Source: Caedibacter sp. 38-128 (GTDB lineage: Bacteria > Pseudomonadota > Alphaproteobacteria > Caedimonadales > Caedimonadaceae). Taken from it: a DNA stretch of 64,000 bases. The notes under the pieces were generated by a model. It searched no databases. It was not told where the DNA came from and was given only the letters and a program-made list of their open reading frames with translations. The stretch is from contig MKUU01000016.1 in the NCBI GenBank assembly GCA_001898705.1, positions 18,114 through 82,113 on the forward strand, written 5' to 3'. Made by a program: the position numbers and the translations under genes. Each line of letters starts with the position of its first letter. Positions within the stretch are counted from its first letter, which is position 1. Shown in pieces: positions 37,193-44,809 of the stretch.

Positions 37193-38287
37193 ATGACAAC
37201 ATTCCAAAACTTTAATTTACCTCCTTTTCTTTTACAATCTCTTGAACGCATCAAGATTAAGGTTCCTTCTCCCATTCAAGCTAAAGCTATTCCTAAAGCA
37301 ATGGAAGGTCATGATTTATTAGCATCATCACAAACAGGCAGTGGGAAAACAATTGCTTATCTTTTGCCTATGATTACAACTTTAACCGGTTCTCAAGGCC
37401 AAACAGCGTTAATTTTAACACCAACCCGAGAATTGGCGATCCAAGTTAAAGATTCCCTCATTCAGCTCATGGGAAAAAATCCTTCTCTTAAAATGGCCCT
37501 TTTAATCGGCGGACAATCCATGGGACAACAATTTGCTCAACTTAAAGCAAATCCAAGAGTTGTTGTTGGAACTCCGGGTCGCATTATCGACCACTTAAAG
37601 CGAAACAGTTTAAAGCTTAATAAAACAGGATTTTTAGTCCTTGATGAAACAGATCGCATGCTTGATATGGGCTTTAGTCAACAGCTCGATGTGATCGTCA
37701 AGTTTTTGCCTTCTGAACGTCAGACTTTGATGTTCTCTGCAACGATGCCTTCGAACATTATAAAACTTGCGAATAAGTATCTTCAGAATCCACAACGCAT
37801 CAGTGTCGATTTAGCCGCTCAACCAGCCCCTAAGATCAAACAACAAGCAATTTATATTAAAGCAACTGAAAAATTCCCGCATCTTTTAAAAGAGCTTGAT
37901 GAACGTCAAGGCTCTATTGTGATCTTTGTAAAGACAAAACGAGGCGCCGAAAAACTTGCTAAACAACTTCAAGCTCAGAATCATAATACAGACGCCATTC
38001 ATGGCGACCTTAACCAAAGTAAGCGCATGAGAGCCATCGAAGAATTTCGCAAGCAAAAGAGTCGCATTATGGTTGCAACAGATATTATTGCACGCGGACT
38101 CGATGTGCCTCACATTCAACACGTGATTAATTACGATTTGCCAGGATGTGCTGAAGATTACACGCACCGCATTGGAAGAACCGGACGTGCCGGCGCTCAA
38201 GGTTCTGCTTTGACGTTAATTTCTCCAGATGATAGTCGGAAATGGAAATCTATTCTCAAAACAACTGGCGCCAAAATCAGCGCTTAA
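37193..38287 (+). CDS. DEAD-box RNA helicase (motif II is DETD)
   Basis: ATP-dependent RNA helicase of the RhlE/SrmB type. The 364-residue protein is nearly just the helicase core: Q-motif region (PSPIQAKAIP), motif I ASSQTGSGKT (45-53 region), Ia PTRELA, GG, Ib TPGR, motif II DETD at 151-154, motif III SAT, and C-terminal ARGLDVPHIQHVINYDLP and HRIGRTGRAG. The Ala of DEAD is replaced by Thr. It lacks the long basic tail of many relatives. ATG 37193. Confidence 0.93.
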   Translation: MTTFQNFNLPPFLLQSLERIKIKVPSPIQAKAIPKAMEGHDLLASSQTGSGKTIAYLLPMITTLTGSQGQTALILTPTRELAIQVKDSLIQLMGKNPSLKMALLIGGQSMGQQFAQLKANPRVVVGTPGRIIDHLKRNSLKLNKTGFLVLDETDRMLDMGFSQQLDVIVKFLPSERQTLMFSATMPSNIIKLANKYLQNPQRISVDLAAQPAPKIKQQAIYIKATEKFPHLLKELDERQGSIVIFVKTKRGAEKLAKQLQAQNHNTDAIHGDLNQSKRMRAIEEFRKQKSRIMVATDIIARGLDVPHIQHVINYDLPGCAEDYTHRIGRTGRAGAQGSALTLISPDDSRKWKSILKTTGAKISA

Positions 38288-38299
38288 GGTAATAGCTTT

Positions 38300-38746
38300 T
38301 TAAATAATCTTATTCAACCGCCTGAGATGACGTTCTTCGTTTTCAAAGGCGGTTGTTATAAATGTTAAGAGCGTATCTTTAGCCGCTTCGGGACCAATGA
38401 GACGCTCGCCTAAGCACAAAATATTCGCATTATTATGAGCGCGTGCTAAACGTGCAGACGTCGTCCCTTCATTGCAGACAGCAGCACGAATACCCGAATG
38501 CCGATTGGCAGCAATACTCATTCCAATCCCTGTCCCACAGATCAGAACACCTGCCTGTGCTTCTTCATTTCGCAGGGAAGTGACAACATGCTGTGCATAA
38601 TCAGGGTAATCACTTGATTCTTCAGTAAAAGTCCCAAGATCAAGCACTGTGATATTCAAACTCTCAAGAGTTTTAATGAATACTTTCTTGAGGGGAAGGC
38701 CCGCATGATCACAAGCAATTGCAACTTTTTTAAAAATAGGCGTCAC
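38300..38746 (-). CDS. rpiB: Ribose-5-phosphate isomerase B
   Basis: Interconverts ribose-5-phosphate and ribulose-5-phosphate in the pentose phosphate pathway. About 148 residues with the RpiB/LacAB signatures: VAIACDHAGLPLKK at the start, YAQHVVTSL, ICGTGIGMSIAANRHSGIRA and the Cys of AVCNEGTTSARLARAHNNAN. I choose GTG 38746, because AGGG lies 9 nt upstream and it begins just before the conserved sequence; a TTG at 38764 would overlap the upstream gene. Convergent with the helicase gene. Confidence 0.93.
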   Translation of the reverse strand: MTPIFKKVAIACDHAGLPLKKVFIKTLESLNITVLDLGTFTEESSDYPDYAQHVVTSLRNEEAQAGVLICGTGIGMSIAANRHSGIRAAVCNEGTTSARLARAHNNANILCLGERLIGPEAAKDTLLTFITTAFENEERHLRRLNKII

Positions 38747-38756
38747 TCGTTTTTCC

Positions 38757-39107
38757 CTACTCAACTCTCACAGTTTTCTGTCGCATCCATTCTTTCTGAG
38801 CTGCTGTTAAAATTGCTTTTTCAATCGCTTGCGGGGTACACCCTTGCTGACAATCGATCCCTTGAGCAAAAATTCCTTTGGAAGATGCACATTTATTTTT
38901 ACAAGCAATTACGTCTGCCTCAGTAATTTTTAAGGACGTAGGCAAGGCAACATGATCCCCTTTGGTTTCCTTTATAATCTTTTCAATTTCTTGCGTTGCA
39001 GAATAAACTTGAACATGTGTAAGAGGTTCTTTAAGCGAATCTAACGGTGACCCGCCAAAAGCAGGTATTCCAAACGACAATAAACAAATACTAAAAATAA
39101 ACTTCAT
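38757..39107 (-). CDS. Small exported cysteine-containing protein
   Basis: A 116-residue protein from ATG 39107, preceded by AGGAGG. It has a signal peptide (MKFIFSICLLSFGIPAFGG) and a mature region with four cysteines in a short span (ACKNKCASSKGIFAQGIDC, QQGC), suggesting two disulfides in the periplasm. No named family recognised. It ends 10 bp before the rpiB start, so the two are probably co-transcribed. Confidence 0.65.
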   Translation of the reverse strand: MKFIFSICLLSFGIPAFGGSPLDSLKEPLTHVQVYSATQEIEKIIKETKGDHVALPTSLKITEADVIACKNKCASSKGIFAQGIDCQQGCTPQAIEKAILTAAQKEWMRQKTVRVE

Positions 39108-39186
39108 CACCCCTCCTTTAAAATCCTATTTTAGTGTAATCTTTCTTCTGTTAAAGAGTATACTATATTTTAGAGTTTTTCCTATC

Positions 39187-39525
39187 ATGATGATTATTAA
39201 AATTTTAACAGCTCTCAAAGGGCGCTTTATAGGTAAAGATGAATACGGGAATCAGTACTATGAAGAACGCTTTCTTTTCATCAAACCGTTACGCCGGCCG
39301 CGCCGTTGGGTTCTTTATTCCGGCGAAGTAGAAGCTTCAAAAATCCCTGCTGAATGGTATGGCTGGCTTCATTATACCCTAGAAGACCCTTTACAAAAAT
39401 TACCTTACGCATGGCTCCATCCTCACCAAGCCAATAAAACGGGTACGGCGGAAGCTTATTATCCCCTCAAAGAAAGACCAAAAAATAAAATGGATAAAGG
39501 ATATGAGCCTTGGCAACCTTTGTAA
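39187..39525 (+). CDS. NDUFA12-family NADH:ubiquinone oxidoreductase accessory subunit
   Basis: A 112-residue protein matching the NDUFA12/B17.2 family of complex I accessory subunits, shared by alphaproteobacteria and mitochondria: GRFIGKDEYGNQYYEE, RRWVLYSGEVEASKIPAEWY and GWLHYTLEDPL. It stabilises complex I at the membrane arm junction. In many alphaproteobacteria it is encoded with MlaD and a DUF2155 protein, as here, with one extra gene in between. Supports an active respiratory chain. Confidence 0.93.
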   Translation: MMIIKILTALKGRFIGKDEYGNQYYEERFLFIKPLRRPRRWVLYSGEVEASKIPAEWYGWLHYTLEDPLQKLPYAWLHPHQANKTGTAEAYYPLKERPKNKMDKGYEPWQPL

Positions 39526-39730
39526 TTTTCTTTATATTTTTATTGTTAGTTTAGCTTAAGGATAGGAAGGGTTCCTACCTGGAAAAGATTATTGCACTTA
39601 TTAAAACCATTTAGTAAAGATTAAAAGGGTTACAAGTTTTGGAATACTCTCACTGAGGATTCAAATCCTCATAATCTTTGCTTGATAGAAGGTATGGGAA
39701 AATTATAAATTGGCTTTTAGGAGTATAAAC

Positions 39731-41020
39731 ATGTTAAATAAGATGCTTAAAATTGTGGCGTGTTGCATTTTTGCTTGTTCATTGTCATATAATGGAAATA
39801 CAAGCAATCCTGAAGGCGAAGAGAGCTTGCCTCCTCTCCCAAGTCCAGTACCTTCATTAGACCTCGATCTCGCTCACTACTCTTCAGACCAATTATCTTC
39901 TGCGCCTACTCAAACAGAAATAAGTGTAACAGCAGAAGAACCGACAAGTCCTTCTTCTTCAAACACAGATAAAAGAAAAGTCAAACGTGTAAAATCTGTT
40001 GGCCCAAAAGACAATTCAGTCAGCCCTTCTTCATCCTTAGAAAAAAGAAAAGTCAAGCGTACAACATCGACGGGGCCGAACGACAGCGTAGTTAGCTCCT
40101 CCCCTGATAAGAGCAAAAACGTAACCATACACCAGGCTCTACCAATAGCGGAATTGTTTTCAAATCTGACGTATGACACAAAACCAAGAGTTATACCCTC
40201 AAAATCTAAAAATTTATTTGCCCCTAAAGAATTACTCCCTGTGCACCTTCTTCTGGCATTACTCGCACACGAAACAAAAGTAAGTAGAGGAAATTTTCCT
40301 CACCCTATCGTTTATCTTCCAGATTGTGGCTTTTATATAGGGTATAAAGACATGATTTACAGCACACTAAACCAATTAAAAGAAGCTTTAAAATTCAAAA
40401 GTTTCGAGAACAATCCAAACCTAATAACTGCTCTTGAATTGCTTTGTATTTGTGGAGAAGAAGATTTTAAAAAGATTCTTAATGAACAAGATATGGAAGT
40501 GGCAAAAAGCTTAATCCAAGAGACTCAAACGGATCAATGGTACCAAACTCATGTAAAAGCAATTCTAAGTGATGCAAATGAAAGGCATGATGCCAATACC
40601 GTAGGTTGCTCACAAGGGCAGGAAAATACAAAATCAAATTCTACTTCTTATGCTCTCTATTATCATGGCAAACTTCTTGAACCAACCCCCGTAACAGATG
40701 ATACTTCGAAAAAATCAAAAAAATCAAAAAAAGACAAAAAGAAGATTCAATCTGATGAAAAACAAGAACCAAATGGCATTCAAGTCTCCTTGTCTGTTAC
40801 CAAATTCATACCAACCAAAAAGGCTTCCAACTCTAAAAACAATGAGTCGAGCTCAACCACAACAAAGAAACGTGCAAAAAGTAAAGGTGCCAACCCTAAC
40901 GCAGCATCTTCTTCCGCCCCCTCTCCTTCTCAGATTGAAGAGGATTCCCAAAGTCATGGGGCAGAAAACGATGAGAAAGTGACAGAACCAAGTTTACAAC
41001 CCCAGAAAAAGGGTGAATAG
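39731..41020 (+). CDS. Exported Ser/Lys-rich protein with repeated basic clusters resembling nuclear localisation signals
   Basis: A 429-residue protein from ATG 39731 (AGGAG upstream) with a signal peptide (MLKIVACCIFACSLSYNGN). It has a Ser/Pro-rich region, then a 24-residue tandem repeat: KRKVKR-V/T-x-S-x-GPxDSVSS-S at residues 81-86 and 105-110. A globular part follows (about 160-275; LLPVHLLLALLAHETK, LITALELLCICGEEDF), then a Lys-rich run KKSKKSKKDKKK at 327-338 and KKRAKSKG. The basic clusters resemble eukaryotic nuclear localisation signals. No known domain. It is inserted between NDUFA12 and mlaD, which are usually adjacent. Confidence 0.65.
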   Translation: MLNKMLKIVACCIFACSLSYNGNTSNPEGEESLPPLPSPVPSLDLDLAHYSSDQLSSAPTQTEISVTAEEPTSPSSSNTDKRKVKRVKSVGPKDNSVSPSSSLEKRKVKRTTSTGPNDSVVSSSPDKSKNVTIHQALPIAELFSNLTYDTKPRVIPSKSKNLFAPKELLPVHLLLALLAHETKVSRGNFPHPIVYLPDCGFYIGYKDMIYSTLNQLKEALKFKSFENNPNLITALELLCICGEEDFKKILNEQDMEVAKSLIQETQTDQWYQTHVKAILSDANERHDANTVGCSQGQENTKSNSTSYALYYHGKLLEPTPVTDDTSKKSKKSKKDKKKIQSDEKQEPNGIQVSLSVTKFIPTKKASNSKNNESSSTTTKKRAKSKGANPNAASSSAPSPSQIEEDSQSHGAENDEKVTEPSLQPQKKGE

Positions 41021-41057
41021 TCTATATTAATAGATATTTAAGGATAGATAATTAGAC

Positions 41058-41540
41058 ATGCGAAATAATTTAATTGAAACCGTAATGGGAGGTGTTGTCC
41101 TCTTAATTGCTATTTTTTTCCTTACTTTTGCCTATATGAGTAGTGGCTATAAAAATGGTGAAGGAACTTCTTATTGGGCTCAGTTTGATCGTATTGATGG
41201 TCTTTTCGTCGGCAGCGATGTTCGTATGAGCGGTGTTAAGATAGGAACTGTAAAAAAGGTTGAGATTAACCCGCAGACCTATCTTGCTGTCGTTCACTTT
41301 ACTTCAGCTTCTGACATCACCCTTCCTAAGGATTCTTCCGCAGAAATTTTAAGTGACGGCCTTATGGGAAATAAATACCTTGCTTTAGTCCCTGGCGGCG
41401 AAGATGAAAATCTTTCTGCCGGTACAGAAATTAAACATACTCAATCAGCCGTTAGCTTAGAAGGAATGATCGGGCAACTTATTTTCAGCGCTAAAGATGC
41501 TAAAAAACAAGAAACCGTTCCTGCTGCTGAGAAAAAATAG
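41058..41540 (+). CDS. mlaD: MlaD-family phospholipid transport protein
   Basis: Periplasmic substrate-binding component of the Mla phospholipid transporter, anchored in the inner membrane. The 160-residue protein has one N-terminal transmembrane helix (VMGGVVLLIAIFFLTFAYMS) and the MCE domain (IDGLFVGSDVRMSGVKIGTV, ILSDGLMGNKYLALVPGG). Its stop overlaps the next start by one base, so they are translated together. The other Mla components are not in the window. Confidence 0.95.
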   Translation: MRNNLIETVMGGVVLLIAIFFLTFAYMSSGYKNGEGTSYWAQFDRIDGLFVGSDVRMSGVKIGTVKKVEINPQTYLAVVHFTSASDITLPKDSSAEILSDGLMGNKYLALVPGGEDENLSAGTEIKHTQSAVSLEGMIGQLIFSAKDAKKQETVPAAEKK

Positions 41541-42097
41541 TGAAAATATTAGTTTCCTGCCTTATCGGAAGCGCTCTTACAAGCATAGTGTATGCAACAG
41601 AAATACCACCTTCTTCTCAAGGAAACCCCATCCTAAAAACTCAAGAGCAAGAAGTCTATGTGACAGATAAAATTCTTCTTCAAGCTCTCGATAAAGTCAC
41701 GGGGCGTGTTATTACCCTTGAAGCTGAGATGAATAAGCCTATTGCGTTTGGTACCTTACGTATGATCCCTCGTCTTTGTCAAAAGGCAGCACCTGAAGAT
41801 CCTCCGGAGTCAACAGCATTCCTTGAAATTTTTGAAACAAAACCCAACAGCCAAGAAGACCTCATTTTTCAAGGATGGATGTTTGCCTCCTATCCTGCCG
41901 TTTCTGCTTTAGAGCATCCTGTTTATGATGTGTGGGTGAAAGAGTGCAGCGGTTCTATTACGCACTCTAAAAAACTCTCTCTTCCTTCTCTTACCGAAAA
42001 CAAAACCCTTTTAAGTGACGAAATGAAAGCATTTTATCAGGGACTTGGCGAAATTCCTGAAGCTAATACCGCTTCTGACGAACAAAACAAGAGCTAG
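41540..42097 (+). CDS. DUF2155-family exported protein
   Basis: A 185-residue protein starting at GTG 41540, overlapping the mlaD stop (TAGTG). It has a signal peptide (LVSCLIGSALTSIVYA) and the alphaproteobacterial DUF2155 pattern: ILLQALDKVTGRVITLEAEM, IAFGTLRMIPRLCQKA, ETKPNSQEDLIFQGWMFASY and HPVYDVWVKEC, with two conserved cysteines. Function unknown; consistently found beside mlaD and NDUFA12, suggesting an envelope role. Its 3' end overlaps nth by 4 bases. Confidence 0.92.
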   Translation: MKILVSCLIGSALTSIVYATEIPPSSQGNPILKTQEQEVYVTDKILLQALDKVTGRVITLEAEMNKPIAFGTLRMIPRLCQKAAPEDPPESTAFLEIFETKPNSQEDLIFQGWMFASYPAVSALEHPVYDVWVKECSGSITHSKKLSLPSLTENKTLLSDEMKAFYQGLGEIPEANTASDEQNKS

Positions 42098-42744
42098 CCT
42101 TTACTCTTAACGAAGTTTTTCTCTTTATATTCACATAAATCAACCACAGGACAGAGGTAACATTTTGGCTTGCGTGCTTGGCATATATAGCGACCATGAA
42201 GAATAAGCCAATGATGAGCATGCTGTAAGTACGCATGAGGGATTTTTTCCATCAATGCTTTTTCAACTTCTAATGGTGTTTTAGCCGCACAGATTCCAAG
42301 ACGATTTGCCACGCGCAATACATGGGTATCAACAGCCATTACAGGTTCACCAAAGGCAGTATTCAAGATTACATTTACGGTCTTACGACCAACGCCAGGC
42401 AATCGCTCTAAAGCTTCACGGTTCTGAGGAACTTGCCCTCCGTGCTCTTGAATCAAAATCTCACTGAGGCCAATGATATTTTTTGCTTTAGTATTATAGA
42501 ACCCTATTGTTTTAATAGCTTGCTTTAAATTTTCTTCTCCCAACTCAACCATTTGCTGTGGCGTAGATACCTTCTCAAATAAAGACCGTGTCGCTTTATT
42601 AACTCCTTTATCTGTGGATTGAGCTGATAAAACAACAGCGACTAACAAAGTATAGAAATTTGTATATTCAAGTTCTGTCGTGGGTGCAGGATTAATATCA
42701 GATAATTTTTTAAAAATTTCTTCAATAGCGGAAAGGCTGAGCAT
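42094..42744 (-). CDS. nth: Endonuclease III
   Basis: Bifunctional DNA glycosylase/AP lyase for oxidised pyrimidines. About 216 residues from ATG 42744, chosen because AAAGGAGC precedes it. The helix-hairpin-helix LPGVGRKTVNV gives catalytic Lys121, with Asp139 in MAVDTHVLRV; the [4Fe-4S] cluster Cys188, 195, 198 and 204 are present in the C-x6-C-x2-C-x5-C pattern. All positions match the Escherichia coli enzyme within one residue. Confidence 0.97.
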   Translation of the reverse strand: MLSLSAIEEIFKKLSDINPAPTTELEYTNFYTLLVAVVLSAQSTDKGVNKATRSLFEKVSTPQQMVELGEENLKQAIKTIGFYNTKAKNIIGLSEILIQEHGGQVPQNREALERLPGVGRKTVNVILNTAFGEPVMAVDTHVLRVANRLGICAAKTPLEVEKALMEKIPHAYLQHAHHWLILHGRYICQARKPKCYLCPVVDLCEYKEKNFVKSKG

Positions 42745-42824
42745 TATAAGCTCCTTTTGAATGTGACTAGACGAGACCGTATGTCTGAGATACAACTCTC
42801 TATAGAATTAGTATAGAGGTAAAA

Positions 42825-43607
42825 ATGCAAAAATTATTCTTATCAACAGCTTTCATCTTAGCTTTTTCCTACCAATTGCAAGCAGAAGAACTTATTGACA
42901 CCGACGTTCTCGATCAAGAAATTGTTCAAGAAGATGTTCCTGCTGTCCTTCCCAACGATTCTTATGGAACCACTGAATCACGCCTTGCGCAATTAGAAAC
43001 ACAAGTTCAAAAACTGACCGATAAAATTGAAGTTCTTGAGCATCACTTAAAATTAAAAAACACTCCTGCCGCAACTTCGCTAACCACCTTACCAGAAAAA
43101 AAAGCTCAAGCGAACTTTGGAGAAGATTTAACGCCGACAACTTCAGATGCAACAACCTTAAGAACAGATGATGCTCAAACACTTTATGCAAAAGCACAGG
43201 AATTTTTAACCCAGGGAGAATATGACGTTGCTGAAAACGCTTTAAAAGAGCTTATTAAAAACTATCCAAAAGATCCTTTAGTAATTAATGCTAAATATTG
43301 GCTTGGCGAAACATATTATGTCCAGGGAGACTACAGACGCGCATCGGTATCATTTGGTGAAGCTTATAAATCATATAAAATTATTGAAAAATCAACTGAT
43401 CCCAAAGATAAAGAAGCTAAAAAACTGAGTTTTGCGAAAGCACCTGAAGCTCTCATTAAACTCGTCTTTTCTCTTAAAGGCCTAGGGAAGACTGAAGCTG
43501 CTTGTGCCACTTTAGAACAACTGCAAGAAGAATTCCCAAATCAAGCTCAAAACGTCAAGAAAATGGTCGAAAAAGCAAAGAAGGATCTTACTTGTCCTAA
43601 AAAATAA
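42825..43607 (+). CDS. cpoB: Tol-Pal system coordinator CpoB (YbgF)
   Basis: Periplasmic protein that links Tol-Pal envelope constriction with peptidoglycan synthesis. The 260-residue protein has a signal peptide (LFLSTAFILAFSYQLQA), a trimerising coiled coil (SRLAQLETQVQKLTDKIEVL, about 53-75) and C-terminal TPR repeats (AQTLYAKAQEFLTQGEYDVA, NAKYWLGETYYVQGDYRRAS). The tol-pal genes themselves are not adjacent here. A strong terminator follows, so it is a single-gene transcript. Confidence 0.92.
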   Translation: MQKLFLSTAFILAFSYQLQAEELIDTDVLDQEIVQEDVPAVLPNDSYGTTESRLAQLETQVQKLTDKIEVLEHHLKLKNTPAATSLTTLPEKKAQANFGEDLTPTTSDATTLRTDDAQTLYAKAQEFLTQGEYDVAENALKELIKNYPKDPLVINAKYWLGETYYVQGDYRRASVSFGEAYKSYKIIEKSTDPKDKEAKKLSFAKAPEALIKLVFSLKGLGKTEAACATLEQLQEEFPNQAQNVKKMVEKAKKDLTCPKK

Positions 43608-43612
43608 AGAAA

Positions 43613-43643
43613 AAGCTCATCATTCGTTTTGAAGGATGAGCTT
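43613..43643 (+). terminator. Terminator of cpoB
   Basis: 9-bp stem AAGCTCATC/GATGAGCTT (43613-43621 with 43635-43643) followed by ATCTTTTTT. Confidence 0.85.
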
Positions 43644-43821
43644 ATCTTTTTTCTTCACTTTCAAGCCTCTTTTAATAATTGATTTTCATCTATTTTTGTT
43701 TCATTTGCTCAAGAAACTGCATCTATTTCTCTGTTAACCTTCGTAAATAATCCTTAACAAGCTCCCAAAAATATGTTCCAATAATAATGTAAAAAATAAA
43801 AAATATCAGGGGAGGAAAAAA

Positions 43822-44580
43822 ATGCGCGTACTTATAATTGAAGACGATGCAGCAACATCAAAAACAATTCAAATTGCTTTAAAAGCTCAAGGATTTGTCT
43901 GTGATTCCACAGATATTGGGGAAGATGGATTAGAAATAGCTCGACATTATGAATATGATCTTATTCTCTTAGATTTAATGTTACCAGACATTGATGGATA
44001 CGAAATCCTACGCCGACTTCGTTCTGTTCAAGTCTCAACTCCCGTGTTAATTCTATCAGGTCTTTCTCAAATAGATGATAAAATTAAAGGGTTAGGTTTT
44101 GGAGCAGACGATTACTTAACAAAACCCTTTAATAAAGAGGAACTTATTGCACGTGTCCGCGCAATTATACGTCGTTCAAAAGGTCATCCCAATTCTATTA
44201 TTCAAATTGGACAACTCAAAATCGATCTTAATGGAAAAACCGTTGAAGCAAGAGGAAAGCCTCTTAAATTAACAGGTCGTGAATATGCAATTTTAGAACT
44301 ACTCGCTATTCGAAAAGGTGCCACGCTCTCAAAAGAAGTTTTTTTAAATCATCTTTATGGCGGCATGGAAGAACCTGAATTTAAAATTATCGATGTTTTT
44401 GTTTGCAAGCTTCGCAAGAAACTTGCCGACGCTTTAAATGATGAAAATTATATTCAAACCGTGTGGGGACGTGGGTACATGTTAAAAGAACCCACCTATG
44501 AAGGAAACTTATCTCCTACAAATCAACAACTTAAAACTGATGATTCTTTTAATATTAAGAAAGCAGCCCCTGCTTCTTAA
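43822..44580 (+). CDS. ctrA: Cell-cycle response regulator CtrA
   Basis: OmpR-type response regulator of the alphaproteobacterial cell cycle. The 252-residue protein has a receiver domain with acidic pocket residues Glu7, Asp8, Asp9 ([13 protein letters not shown]) and phospho-acceptor Asp51 ([14 protein letters not shown]), then a winged-helix DNA-binding domain with [20 protein letters not shown] and [13 protein letters not shown]. The sequence follows CtrA closely rather than other OmpR proteins. Strong AGGGGAGG before the ATG. Two TTAAC half-sites lie at 43734 and 43754, possibly for self-control. The tail after 225 is longer than usual and not conserved. Confidence 0.93.
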   Translation: MRVLIIEDDAATSKTIQIALKAQGFVCDSTDIGEDGLEIARHYEYDLILLDLMLPDIDGYEILRRLRSVQVSTPVLILSGLSQIDDKIKGLGFGADDYLTKPFNKEELIARVRAIIRRSKGHPNSIIQIGQLKIDLNGKTVEARGKPLKLTGREYAILELLAIRKGATLSKEVFLNHLYGGMEEPEFKIIDVFVCKLRKKLADALNDENYIQTVWGRGYMLKEPTYEGNLSPTNQQLKTDDSFNIKKAAPAS

Positions 44581-44596
44581 GTTTATTCCAAGGAAA

Positions 44597-44630
44597 AATA
44601 CTCAACAAACAGTGTAGTTTGTTGAGTATT
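44597..44630 (+). terminator. Terminator hairpin of ctrA
   Basis: A perfect 14-bp stem (44597-44610 with 44617-44630) and 6-nt loop 17 bp after the ctrA stop. There is no T run after it, so it may need another factor. Confidence 0.6.
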
Positions 44631-44703
44631 AAGCCCTGAAATATTTTCTTTTTAAAAAAATATTTGCTTTATTTTAAGTAAAAATCTAAATAAATAGAAT
44701 GCC

Positions 44704-44769
44704 TTGCATTTTTTGCATGGGCGTATGCAGAATTTTGCATTTATTATTATTGTCTTTTGAGATATGCAA
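44704..44769. promoter_or_regulatory. Cluster of five TGCAT/ATGCA motifs upstream of tlc
   Basis: Within 66 bases: TTGCAT at 44704-44709, 44713-44718 and 44735-44740, ATGCA at 44725-44729 and ATGCAA at 44764-44769. The motif core TGCA is self-complementary, so the copies occur in both orientations. They lie 41-106 bp before the ATP/ADP translocase start, where a regulator would bind. Confidence 0.4.
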
Positions 44770-44809
44770 AGCTGATCTAGTAAGTTTATCAATTTTATAG
44801 GAAGATAAA

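Noticed and set aside
39653..39671. tRNA-like T-arm (TGAGGATTCAAATCCTCA)
   Set aside because: Stem and loop lengths do not fit a T arm and no acceptor, D or anticodon arm flanks it; a chance hairpin.
43734..43758. CtrA binding site upstream of ctrA
   Set aside because: The two TTAAC half-sites are 20 bp apart start to start, not the 11 bp of a TTAA-N7-TTAA site; at most two half-sites.
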